A model generated the notes under the pieces. That model searched no databases, had not been told where the DNA came from, and saw nothing but the letters and a program-made list of their open reading frames with translations. From the NCBI RefSeq assembly GCF_022174665.1, contig NZ_CP076562.1, forward strand, positions 1,302,001 to 1,366,000: a DNA stretch of 64,000 bases. Reading direction: 5' to 3'. Positions within the stretch are counted from its first letter, which is position 1; every line of letters starts with the position of its first letter. The position numbers were made by a program, and so were the translations under genes. This document shows positions 43,548-51,469 of this stretch, in pieces. The DNA comes from Eubacterium sp. MSJ-33 (GTDB taxonomy: Bacteria > Bacillota > Clostridia > Lachnospirales > Lachnospiraceae).

Positions 43548-45229
43548 GCAAACGCTCCTTCCTTATACTGTGCTTCCAACAGCTTCTTATCAGTCTTGCC
43601 GTTCTTATTAAGCGGCAGCATGTCCACCTTGCAAAATACATTCGGCACCATGTAATCCGGCACCTTCTTCTTCATCGCAGTAATCAGATATTTCTTATCA
43701 TCAATTCCGATGTAGCAGGCAACAACCTTGTTCTTCTCCCGGTCGTAAAAACACGCGGCACCCTCGATCTCCGGGATTGCGGCAAGTGCATGTTCTATCT
43801 CTTCTAACTCGATCCGGTGTCCCATATGTTTGATCTGAAAATCTTTCCGACCCGCAAAATAAAGCAGTCCGTCCCCTCCATAGCTTGCCAGGTCTCCCGT
43901 CCGGTAGATCGTCTCCGGGTAATCGGGATTAAGCGGATTTGCCACAAATGCCTTCGCCGTTGCCGCTGCATTTCTGTAATATCCGAGGGCAAGTGTCGTA
44001 CCTGCCACGCAAAGCTCTCCAATCTTGCCAACGCTTCCCGGTTCGATCAGTTGATCGTCCTCGTCAAGCAGAAATACTCGTTCGTTCGGAAATGGAATTC
44101 CGATCGGAAGCTTCTCCTCCTCGGTATATTCGCGTTCCAGAATATGATAGGTACAGTTACAGGTGATCTCCGTCGGTCCATAGAGATTCACAAACGTCGC
44201 ATCCGGATAGCAACTTTGCCATGCGTGAAGCTGCCGGATCGGCATCGCCTCTCCGCTGAATAAAATCTTGTTGATATCTGCCGGCACCTTATGCTTTAGT
44301 CCATGCAGCCGGTTTAACAGGCAGAGTGCCGATACCGCCCAGATCAATGTTGTGACATGATTCTCATCAAGCATGTCCACAACCGAATTCGGAAACATAA
44401 AATATGCTTTCGGAATCACAACCAAGGTTGCACCCACCTTCATCGCACTGTAGATATCCTTGACCGATACGTCGAAATCAAACGGTGCCTGATTGCCGAT
44501 CACATCGGCTTTGGTAATATCGAAAATCTCCGTAAACTGATCGATAAATTCAATCACCGACCGATGTGCCACAAGTACGCCTTTCGGCGTTCCGGTCGAT
44601 CCGGAAGTAAAATTACAATAGAGCGGATCGGTATCAATCATGGATTCCCGGATTTCCTGCAGCCGGGCATTTTCTATTTCCGATAATTCCGCCTGCGGAT
44701 CTGCATATCCGGTTTCACCGGAATCAATTTCATCTACCGCATACAATTCCTTCTGCTGATTCACACATCCTGTTATTCCATCTGCGCCGGTCTGCGCCAC
44801 ATTGTCTGTATCTTCTGAATTTGTACATTCAAATTTCAGCCCGTGTACCAGTGTCTCCATCCGGATCACCCGCTCCATACAGCCACATGCAGCAAGCTTC
44901 TCCGGTGCACTGCTTCCGTCCACAATTACATCCGGCTCTAACACCGAAAGCATCGATTGGATACGTGCTTCCGGGAACGATGGATCTATCAGCGTATAGA
45001 AGCAGCCCGCATAGACAATTCCGAAAAATACCGCCAGCGTATCCGCGCTCTTATCCGCAAATACACAGACCGGATGCTTCGGTATTGTATGCTTTGCCAG
45101 ACGGCTGCCAATGTATCTTGCTTTCTTCTGTAATTGTTCATATGTATAGGCACAGGCTGTATCCTTCACTGCAATCTTGTCCGGATATTTCTGTGCACTT
45201 TGTTCCAGATACTCTAATACATTTTTCAT
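43544..45229 (-). CDS. DltA-like amino-acid adenylation enzyme
   Basis: 561-residue ANL-superfamily enzyme that should activate an amino acid with ATP and load it on the neighbouring carrier protein. Adenylation motifs: FTSGSTGTPKGV (A3), NQAPFDFDVSVKDIY (A4), NLYGPTEITCNCTY (A5), YRTGDLASY (A7), GRKDFQIKHMGHRIELEEIE (A8) and NKNGKTDKK with the catalytic lysine (A10). It is DltA-like overall, but the Cys that in DltA (motif FCGE) favours D-alanine is Ser here (LFSGE, Ser 325). About 60 extra acidic residues lie at 134-195, making it longer than the usual 500-odd. The ATG at 45229 with GGAGG replaces a start 28 codons upstream. Confidence 0.88.
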   Translation of the reverse strand: MKNVLEYLEQSAQKYPDKIAVKDTACAYTYEQLQKKARYIGSRLAKHTIPKHPVCVFADKSADTLAVFFGIVYAGCFYTLIDPSFPEARIQSMLSVLEPDVIVDGSSAPEKLAACGCMERVIRMETLVHGLKFECTNSEDTDNVAQTGADGITGCVNQQKELYAVDEIDSGETGYADPQAELSEIENARLQEIRESMIDTDPLYCNFTSGSTGTPKGVLVAHRSVIEFIDQFTEIFDITKADVIGNQAPFDFDVSVKDIYSAMKVGATLVVIPKAYFMFPNSVVDMLDENHVTTLIWAVSALCLLNRLHGLKHKVPADINKILFSGEAMPIRQLHAWQSCYPDATFVNLYGPTEITCNCTYHILEREYTEEEKLPIGIPFPNERVFLLDEDDQLIEPGSVGKIGELCVAGTTLALGYYRNAAATAKAFVANPLNPDYPETIYRTGDLASYGGDGLLYFAGRKDFQIKHMGHRIELEEIEHALAAIPEIEGAACFYDREKNKVVACYIGIDDKKYLITAMKKKVPDYMVPNVFCKVDMLPLNKNGKTDKKLLEAQYKEGAFA

Positions 45230-45348
45230 AATATCCTCCATGCAGGCAGATTCGTGATGTATGAATGCGAAAATACTCCGATAAATTTTTACACATCGTA
45301 TATATACTTCCATCTGCGTGTCTGCTGCATTTTCTTGTTCTGTATATT

Positions 45349-45405
45349 AGTATAGCAACTTAAATATTAAGATAAAACCAAGCAATCATTTAAGATTTGT
45401 TTAAG
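45349..45405 (-). promoter_or_regulatory. Probable promoter and OmpR-type direct repeat of the dlt-like operon
   Basis: Minus strand: TATACT (45349-45354) with a weak TTTTAT 17 bases upstream. Just above it are two CTTAAA hexamers 11 bases apart (45389-45394 and 45400-45405), overlapping the end of the second SGNH gene. A direct repeat one helical turn apart next to a poor -35 is the usual site of an activating OmpR-family regulator. Confidence 0.5.
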
Positions 45406-46432
45406 TTTGCGGAATGAGTTTTTCTAACTCTGACACCCGCTTGTTCCATGCCTCATACCGGGCATCTTTCCGACGATCCGGCAAAGTATAATGCGCCTGC
45501 AGATACTGCTGCAGATACACCGTTACCTTCCGGCATCCATTATAATTAATATGATCTCCGCCATCGAGCGTATCTAAGTTCCAGTCTATTCCGAGTTCTT
45601 CGGTATTCAGATTCAGATCAAGATATGGAACCCCCAGTTTATCCGCGAGTTCCTGCACCGCATTGTGCCGTTGCATCGTATGATTGACCGGAGATGGTGC
45701 CGTCACCAAAAGCATCTTCGATCCATGCGTATCGCACAGGTCTTTGATTGCCTCCAGATAATACCGCGTGATGAATGTCACCGGTGTTTTCTCAGCCGTC
45801 GCATGCATGTAGGCGCCGCCGGTATATGGTGCCACGGCTACCCGCAACTCAAATCCATTGAAAATCGTTGTCTGCAGTTTCGGATCGGCAGGTTCCATCT
45901 TCCAGAACCGATGGTATTTGAAGATTGGGAACATCTGCTGCGCAAGCTCCTGCGCGGATTTTGCCGCATCCCGTATCACACTTGCATCTCCTCGGGAGAA
46001 AAACTCATTTGTCTCTAAGATTACCACCTTCGGGGACTGCCGTTTCAAAATCTTCTTAAGCGAGAAATAACTTTCCCCGATCCATTGTCCGGACTGTCCG
46101 CCGATATAAGACGCAATCCCCTCATCCTTCCATAACTGATATGTGGACAGTAACGTATAGCTCTCGCTGTCACCAAGGATTGCCACATCGACCATATCTT
46201 CCGGTTCGGACAGCAGATGCAGCAGATACCGTTCCCGCTCGGAAACCGAATCCTGTAAACCAAGTCGGATCGGATCGCACAGCTTCCCGGCTGCTACAAG
46301 AAGCAGCAAAACCACCATTGCAAATGCGGCTGCCCGAAACCATATCTTATGTGTCCCGGATTTTTTTCTTTCAGGATCCGTATTTTCCGAAATATCTTTC
46401 TTTTGTATATCCATATCTTTAGAAGCCTGCAT
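45401..46432 (-). CDS. SGNH-fold extracytoplasmic protein, DltD analogue (copy 2)
   Basis: 343-residue paralogue of the SGNH protein at 39105-40085: polar N-tail, one membrane segment (about residues 33-52), nucleophile in ILGDSESYT, middle block VVILETNEFF, shared PYTGGAYMHA, the block TAPSPVNHTMQRHN, and the Asp-His pair in DGGDHINYNG. It would act outside the membrane with MBOAT copy 2. Its ATG overlaps the MBOAT stop region by 14 bases, with AGGAGG about ten bases ahead, so the two are coupled. The stop lies within the presumed regulatory region of the adenylation enzyme gene. Confidence 0.85.
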   Translation of the reverse strand: MQASKDMDIQKKDISENTDPERKKSGTHKIWFRAAAFAMVVLLLLVAAGKLCDPIRLGLQDSVSERERYLLHLLSEPEDMVDVAILGDSESYTLLSTYQLWKDEGIASYIGGQSGQWIGESYFSLKKILKRQSPKVVILETNEFFSRGDASVIRDAAKSAQELAQQMFPIFKYHRFWKMEPADPKLQTTIFNGFELRVAVAPYTGGAYMHATAEKTPVTFITRYYLEAIKDLCDTHGSKMLLVTAPSPVNHTMQRHNAVQELADKLGVPYLDLNLNTEELGIDWNLDTLDGGDHINYNGCRKVTVYLQQYLQAHYTLPDRRKDARYEAWNKRVSELEKLIPQT

Positions 46433-47942
46433 AGATCAGATCCACCTCCTGATATCCCGGTCCGTACGCACCGAATATAAGCACGACAAAGATGAGTGCA
46501 AGATATACGAGCCAGCGAACCGGCAGCCGTTTCTGTAAGATTACGCCACGCACATCCACCTGGGGCTCACGGAAATGGTTTACCACACCAACGAGCAGCA
46601 AAGACGCAAGAACAATTCCCATCTCCACTCTGCCAAGTCCAAGGGAAAGCAAGGTTCCGTCCCAGAGCCTGTGTATCTCAAAATCACGGAACAGCGATGC
46701 AAACATATTCATTCCGATGCTCAGTGTATCCGCCCGGAAAAACAGTTCTCCGGTGAAAATGATTACCCATGTTTTCAAAATTCGAAGTACATTCCACCAT
46801 GTCGTAGCTTCGGTAATCTTCCATGCTTCGCCAAGCTTCTTCATCGCCGGTTCCAACATCAGTTCAATCATGATTACAACGAAATAATACATGCCGTAGA
46901 AAAGGTAACTCCAGTTCGCACCATGCCAGAGTCCGTTGCACACCCACACAGGGAATAACGCGATTGCGGAAGCAACCATCAGCTTCACATATTTACTCGT
47001 ATGCTTCTTTGCAAAGCGGTTCCATTTCCTGGTGAGCTTCGACATGGAAACCGGATAGAAAATATATGTCTTGAACCATCTGCCAAGTGAAATATGCCAT
47101 CTACGCCAGAATTCCGATGCATTCTTCGATACGAACGGCTGTGCAAAATTCTCCGGCAATGTCACGCCAAAGCATTCCGCACTTCCGATCACGATATCCA
47201 TACAACCGGAAAACTCCATATAAAGCTGGACAGTATAGGATACTGCCGCGACCACGATCATCACTCCGTGATAAGACGCATACCCGTCAAACAACGTCTG
47301 CACCGCAACATACAGACGGTCTGCAATCACAACCTTCTTGATGAGTCCCCAGCCAATCCGCATATAGCCCCGGACGAGATTTTCACTCCGGATATCTTCC
47401 CCCTTCGTGAGTGCATCTGCTGTATCACTGTACATACAGATTGGTCCTTCCATGATGATTGGGAAGAAGCTTAAGAAGAGTGCAAGCTTCGCAATGTTTC
47501 GCTCCGGTTCAATCTTCTTCCAGTAGACATCTGCCATGTAACCGATTGCAGAAAGCGTGTAAAATGAGATACCAAGCGGCAGCAGGAAACGCCGCACCGG
47601 AAGACGCAACGACGACTGTGCCGCTCCAAAAAGCAAATTCAGATTCTCTGCAAAAAATCCGCTGTATTTCATCACCAGCAGCATACCAAGAAGCAGCCAG
47701 ACCCCTATTGTCAGTATCGCTTTTCTGCGTTTTTTCTCACCGGTAGCAGCCAGTCTTCCAACTATGTAAGTGATTCCGGTTGCTCCAGCCAAAAATAGAA
47801 TCAATCTGTGGCTGAACAAAAAATAGAAACAATAACTAAAAAAGAGCAACACGCCAAAACGAACCCGCTTTGGTGCAAGCTGATAACCGATGAGAACCAC
47901 CGGCAAAAATACTAAAAAATACACGGATTCATGATAAGCCAT
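46419..47942 (-). CDS. DltB-like MBOAT O-acyltransferase (copy 2)
   Basis: 507-residue MBOAT protein paralogous to copy 1: LLPLGISFYTLSAIGYMADVY, FFPIIMEGPICMY, FWRRWHISLGRWFKTYIFYP and the catalytic histidine in CNGLWHGANWSYLFYGMYY. About eleven membrane helices. The start MAYHESVYF mirrors copy 1; the computed frame adds six residues before it. With its SGNH partner it forms a unit of its own behind a BceR-like operator, right after the BceRS-like genes. Whether it uses the same carrier protein as copy 1 or another donor is unknown. Confidence 0.92.
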   Translation of the reverse strand: MAYHESVYFLVFLPVVLIGYQLAPKRVRFGVLLFFSYCFYFLFSHRLILFLAGATGITYIVGRLAATGEKKRRKAILTIGVWLLLGMLLVMKYSGFFAENLNLLFGAAQSSLRLPVRRFLLPLGISFYTLSAIGYMADVYWKKIEPERNIAKLALFLSFFPIIMEGPICMYSDTADALTKGEDIRSENLVRGYMRIGWGLIKKVVIADRLYVAVQTLFDGYASYHGVMIVVAAVSYTVQLYMEFSGCMDIVIGSAECFGVTLPENFAQPFVSKNASEFWRRWHISLGRWFKTYIFYPVSMSKLTRKWNRFAKKHTSKYVKLMVASAIALFPVWVCNGLWHGANWSYLFYGMYYFVVIMIELMLEPAMKKLGEAWKITEATTWWNVLRILKTWVIIFTGELFFRADTLSIGMNMFASLFRDFEIHRLWDGTLLSLGLGRVEMGIVLASLLLVGVVNHFREPQVDVRGVILQKRLPVRWLVYLALIFVVLIFGAYGPGYQEVDLIYAGF

Positions 47943-48040
47943 GTTCCAAATCCTCGCCACAGTATCTGACTGTGTCTTTCTTCCATATTTGAGTCCCAGG
48001 CATCTGTCCTGCCTGTATCATACATTCTCCCATGCGTTCT

Positions 48041-48081
48041 ATCCATCGTAGTTTATGACAACTCTCTTACATTTTTGTAAG
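48041..48081 (-). promoter_or_regulatory. BceR-like operator upstream of MBOAT copy 2
   Basis: Minus strand CTTACA-AAAA-TGTAAG (48066-48081), containing an exact TTACA-N4-TGTAA inverted repeat of the type I recall for BceR, followed after 18 bases by CGATGGAT (48041-48048). Both parts and the spacing recur upstream of the BceAB-like genes at 38725-38764. It lies in the 147-base gap after the kinase gene. Confidence 0.6.
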
Positions 48082-48089
48082 ATTACAAA

Positions 48090-49103
48090 CTACTCTCTCG
48101 TCAGGAATGTCTCTTTGCCAAAGACAATCTCCACCTCGGTATACTCCCCATACACGGACGTAATCGCAATCGAATGTCCAAGCTTATTGCAAAGCTGTTT
48201 ACATATATACAAACCCATTCCGGTAGAAGCATTTCCACGCCGTCCGTTCTCCCCGGTAAAGGTCTTGTCAAACACCCGGTCGATATCCTGTTGTGCTATA
48301 CCGATGCCATTATCACGGATTCTAAGAACCGTCTTATCTGCCATATCCTCTGCCGCAAAAGAAATACACGATTGCTTTCCAGGATCCCGGTATTTGATAC
48401 TGTTGTTCACGATCTGACCAAGCATAAATGCAAGCCACTTGGAATCCGTGACAACGGAATGGTTTGTATCGTTTTTCTCAATTCGTATTTTATTCCCGAT
48501 CAGCAGATCCTTCTGCTGCTGTAACACCTGATTGATGGCAGCATCCAGATTGCACGCGGTGAGCAGATAATCCTTCTCTGCTGCATCTGCACGTGCATAA
48601 AATAGAATCTGCTCAACAAATCCGTTGATACGGGCAAGCTGCGCCTTCTGTTTCTTCAGATCCTGACTGCCATTATAATTCATGAGATTTAATGCCGCAA
48701 TCGGAATCTTGATCTCGTGGATCCAAAGTTCTAAATATTCCTTGAAATCCCGTAGGGAATCCTCGGTGTCATTTAACTTATCCCGCATGGACTTCCCGGT
48801 GTCATACAGAACATCCATCCAGATTTTGCCTTCCTCGAAATCCGGTTGTACCATCATCTCTGTGATCAGATATTTCTGATCCAGACCGTCAAGGATTCCC
48901 TGCAGCTCCCGGTAGAAATGGCTCCGCTTCCGGTAATCCGCACCGAAGGCACACAGTGACGTTACAAAAATAATTCCCTCCATCACCCAGATAAAATCCA
49001 TCCGTGCTTTGCAGGCAAACCCTAACAGCTTGAATACTACCATGATACATACCACCGCAGCAACAAAGCCGATTCTGTCTTTTAGATAACCTCGAACTGT
49101 CAT
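48090..49103 (-). CDS. BceS-type intramembrane-sensing histidine kinase
   Basis: 337-residue kinase with two closely spaced membrane helices at the N-terminus (about residues 10-28 and 36-53) and almost no extracellular part, the mark of intramembrane-sensing kinases that rely on a BceAB transporter for stimulus detection. The phospho-acceptor is in LELWIHEIKIPIAALNL. ATP-binding motifs are MLGQIVNNSIKYRD, RDNGIGIAQQDI and STGMGLYICKQL. Its ATG overlaps the regulator's stop codon. The transporter expected to partner it is encoded at 35.7-38.5 kb. Confidence 0.92.
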   Translation of the reverse strand: MTVRGYLKDRIGFVAAVVCIMVVFKLLGFACKARMDFIWVMEGIIFVTSLCAFGADYRKRSHFYRELQGILDGLDQKYLITEMMVQPDFEEGKIWMDVLYDTGKSMRDKLNDTEDSLRDFKEYLELWIHEIKIPIAALNLMNYNGSQDLKKQKAQLARINGFVEQILFYARADAAEKDYLLTACNLDAAINQVLQQQKDLLIGNKIRIEKNDTNHSVVTDSKWLAFMLGQIVNNSIKYRDPGKQSCISFAAEDMADKTVLRIRDNGIGIAQQDIDRVFDKTFTGENGRRGNASTGMGLYICKQLCNKLGHSIAITSVYGEYTEVEIVFGKETFLTRE

Positions 49104-49768
49104 TCCAAAATATACCCCTGTCCACGTTTTGTCCGGATTGCATCCGCCACACCAAGATCGGAGAGTTTTTTCCGCACACGGTTCATATTCACCGTCAGCG
49201 TGTTATCATCCACAAATGCTTCCGAATCCCACAGATAGCTGATCAGCTCATCCCGCGTCACAATCGTATTCTGATGTTTTAGCAGATAGGATAAAATCCC
49301 CGCCTCATTCTTCGTAAGCTCCACGTTGTTATCTCCGACACATAAGATGCCGCGAGCCATATCGAGTGTCAGATTCTTATAGGTGAGTCCTTTGTCCGTG
49401 TCCAGCTTTCCAAGGCGCTTGAATACCGCCTCGATATGAAGCAGCAGAATAGACGGATTGTATGGCTTCGCAATAAAATCATCCGCACCGAAGCTCATTG
49501 ATATTACTTCGTCCATCTCTGTGTTTTTACTTGTCACCATAATAACCGGAATATCCGATGTCTTACGCAATTCCCGCAGCACGCTCTGTCCATCTATCCC
49601 CGGAAGGTTGATATCGAGCAATACCATATCCGCCTGCGAAGCAAGGATCTGTCCGGCAACATCGTTAAATTCTCCGACACACTGTGCATCATACTGATTC
49701 GAGATCAGAAGATACTGCAATTCCTGTGCCAGTGCCATATCATCTTCCACAATTAAAATACGTTTCAT
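49100..49768 (-). CDS. BceR-type OmpR-family response regulator
   Basis: 222-residue response regulator. Receiver: IVEDDMALAQEL, phospho-acceptor in VLLDINLPGIDG, MVTSKNTEMDEV, FIAKPYNPS. Winged helix: LTKNEAGILSYLLKH, SYLWDSEAFVDDNTLTVNMNRVRKKL, close to BceR/VirR-type regulators of cell-envelope stress. The chosen ATG follows GAGGAG; the longer frame adds 22 residues. It is the first gene of the two-component pair and its likely targets are the two operator-like sites near the transporter and the second MBOAT gene. Confidence 0.92.
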   Translation of the reverse strand: MKRILIVEDDMALAQELQYLLISNQYDAQCVGEFNDVAGQILASQADMVLLDINLPGIDGQSVLRELRKTSDIPVIMVTSKNTEMDEVISMSFGADDFIAKPYNPSILLLHIEAVFKRLGKLDTDKGLTYKNLTLDMARGILCVGDNNVELTKNEAGILSYLLKHQNTIVTRDELISYLWDSEAFVDDNTLTVNMNRVRKKLSDLGVADAIRTKRGQGYILE

Positions 49769-49858
49769 CTCATACTCCTCGCCCAGTGGTTTCCGTGCAT
49801 CTGACGGCCATCGGATTTCTCCGGTGGTTTCCACGTTGCTGCCGGTTTAACGGATTTG

Positions 49859-50770
49859 CTACTGTGCCAGGCGGAGCATCTCATCAAGCGGTTTTTTCGC
49901 CTGTTCACACATCTCCTCCGGAAGAATCACTTCATCCTTCAGATCTTCAAGCTTCTCGAGCACCTTGTCCAGACTGACCTTCTTCATATTCGGGCAGAAC
50001 TGTCTGTGTCCGACAGAGAAGAATTTCTTATCCGGATTTTTCTGCATCAGTTCATAGAACACGCCCATTTCTGTACAGATCAGGAATTTCTTACTGTCTG
50101 ATGCAGTTGCATAATCAATAATCTGGGACGTACTTCCAATAAAATCTGCAAGTGCTAATGTATCACTTGTACATTCCGGGTGTGCCAATACCAGTGCATC
50201 CGGATGTAATTCCTTCGCCTTCTTCACATCCTCACTGTGAATACTCTTATGTACATGGCAGAACCCGTCGTTGAAGATAAAATGCTTCTCCGGTACCTGT
50301 TCCGCTATAAAATGCGCCAGATTGTAATCCGGTATAAAATAGATATCTTTATTCGGAAGCGCCTTGACAATCTTCAATGCATTCGACGATGTCACACAGA
50401 CATCCGAGTGGGCTTTCAATTCTGCGGTCGAATTGACATAGCAGACAACCGCCACATCCGGATATTCTTTCCGCACTTCCTCGATCTTCTCGACTTCCGC
50501 CATATGCGCCATCGGGCAATCCGCTCCATCATCTGCCATATAGACATGCTTTTTCGCGTTCAAAAGCTTCGCGCTCTCCCCCATAAAGGAAACGCCACAA
50601 AATAAAATATTCTGTTGTTCTACTGTAGTTGCAACCTTTGCAAGATAATACGAATCTCCGACATAATCTGCGATTTCCTGCACCTCGCCATCCACATAAT
50701 AATGTGCTAAGATTACGACATCCTTTTCTTTCTGTAATTCCTTGATTCTCTCTTTCATTTGTTCGTTCAT
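49859..50770 (-). CDS. nadA: Quinolinate synthase
   Basis: 303-residue NadA, a [4Fe-4S] enzyme that condenses iminoaspartate and dihydroxyacetone phosphate to quinolinate for NAD synthesis. Cluster cysteines appear in CYVNSTAELKAHSDVCVTSSNA, AHPECTSDTLALAD and FCPNMKKVSLDKVL. The N-terminal AHYYVDGEVQEIADYVGDSYYLA is diagnostic. Start at the ATG after AAAGGAG; the computed frame is 23 codons longer. The usual partners nadB and nadC are not beside it, so the pathway must be completed elsewhere, or not at all. Confidence 0.95.
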   Translation of the reverse strand: MNEQMKERIKELQKEKDVVILAHYYVDGEVQEIADYVGDSYYLAKVATTVEQQNILFCGVSFMGESAKLLNAKKHVYMADDGADCPMAHMAEVEKIEEVRKEYPDVAVVCYVNSTAELKAHSDVCVTSSNALKIVKALPNKDIYFIPDYNLAHFIAEQVPEKHFIFNDGFCHVHKSIHSEDVKKAKELHPDALVLAHPECTSDTLALADFIGSTSQIIDYATASDSKKFLICTEMGVFYELMQKNPDKKFFSVGHRQFCPNMKKVSLDKVLEKLEDLKDEVILPEEMCEQAKKPLDEMLRLAQ

Positions 50771-50859
50771 GGGAAAACTCCTTTTCAATCTTAAATCATA
50801 GTTGTATCCAAATTGTATCTTTTTTCTTAAATTCCACAATCTTACTGTTTAATAATATT

Positions 50860-51387
50860 TTAAATTGTATCGAAATCATCCTTTGTGAATCGGTGATAGG
50901 TGATTCCAAACTGATCATCTGTCACACAGTACAGATAAGGCTCCACATTCTTATCCGCAAAAGAGAGTACCGTTCCCAGATCTTCCTCATCATCTTCTTC
51001 ACAGACGGTCGTTCCGTGTGCTTTCGCAAATGCCTCAAAATACGCCCGTACCTGTTGCATATCCTGTGTCTTGAGTATCTTCAGAAATCCCTCTAAAAAA
51101 TCAGAAACCGGAATCTCCCGGTTAATATAATCACAGCCCTCCGGACTGACAAACACGCAAAAACGATCTGCTTTTTCCGTTACTTCCACATGCCCAAGCT
51201 GCGGTACATTCTTTTCAAAATATGCCTCTGCCTCCCGGCAGATCTTCTCTGAATCCTCCTCTACCGGAAGTTTCAAATACCCACACACGGACACTTTCGG
51301 ATAATAGAGGCGCACGCCCGCATCATCCGTGCCAATCTTCGTCTGCCATTCTTTCACTGTATCAATTACATGTTTCTCTAAGGTCAT
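50860..51387 (-). CDS. Small conserved hypothetical protein (possibly DUF3877)
   Basis: 175-residue soluble protein with no recognised catalytic motif. It opens MTLEKHVIDTVKEWQTKIG, contains RLYYPKVSVCGYLKL and a conserved-looking VSPEGCDYINREIP, and ends with an acidic stretch (CEEDDEEDLG) and QFGITYHRFTKDDFD. It resembles a family of about this length found in Clostridia that I recall as DUF3877, but I am not certain of the number. AGGAGG precedes the chosen ATG; ten codons of the longer frame were dropped. It lies between nadA and tcdA without evident link. Confidence 0.7.
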   Translation of the reverse strand: MTLEKHVIDTVKEWQTKIGTDDAGVRLYYPKVSVCGYLKLPVEEDSEKICREAEAYFEKNVPQLGHVEVTEKADRFCVFVSPEGCDYINREIPVSDFLEGFLKILKTQDMQQVRAYFEAFAKAHGTTVCEEDDEEDLGTVLSFADKNVEPYLYCVTDDQFGITYHRFTKDDFDTI

Positions 51388-51469
51388 CGTTTCTGCCTCC
51401 TGTGCAATCCCATTCATACCAATGAAATTATACGATACACGAGTTTCTATATTTGTCCTGCATTAGTAT

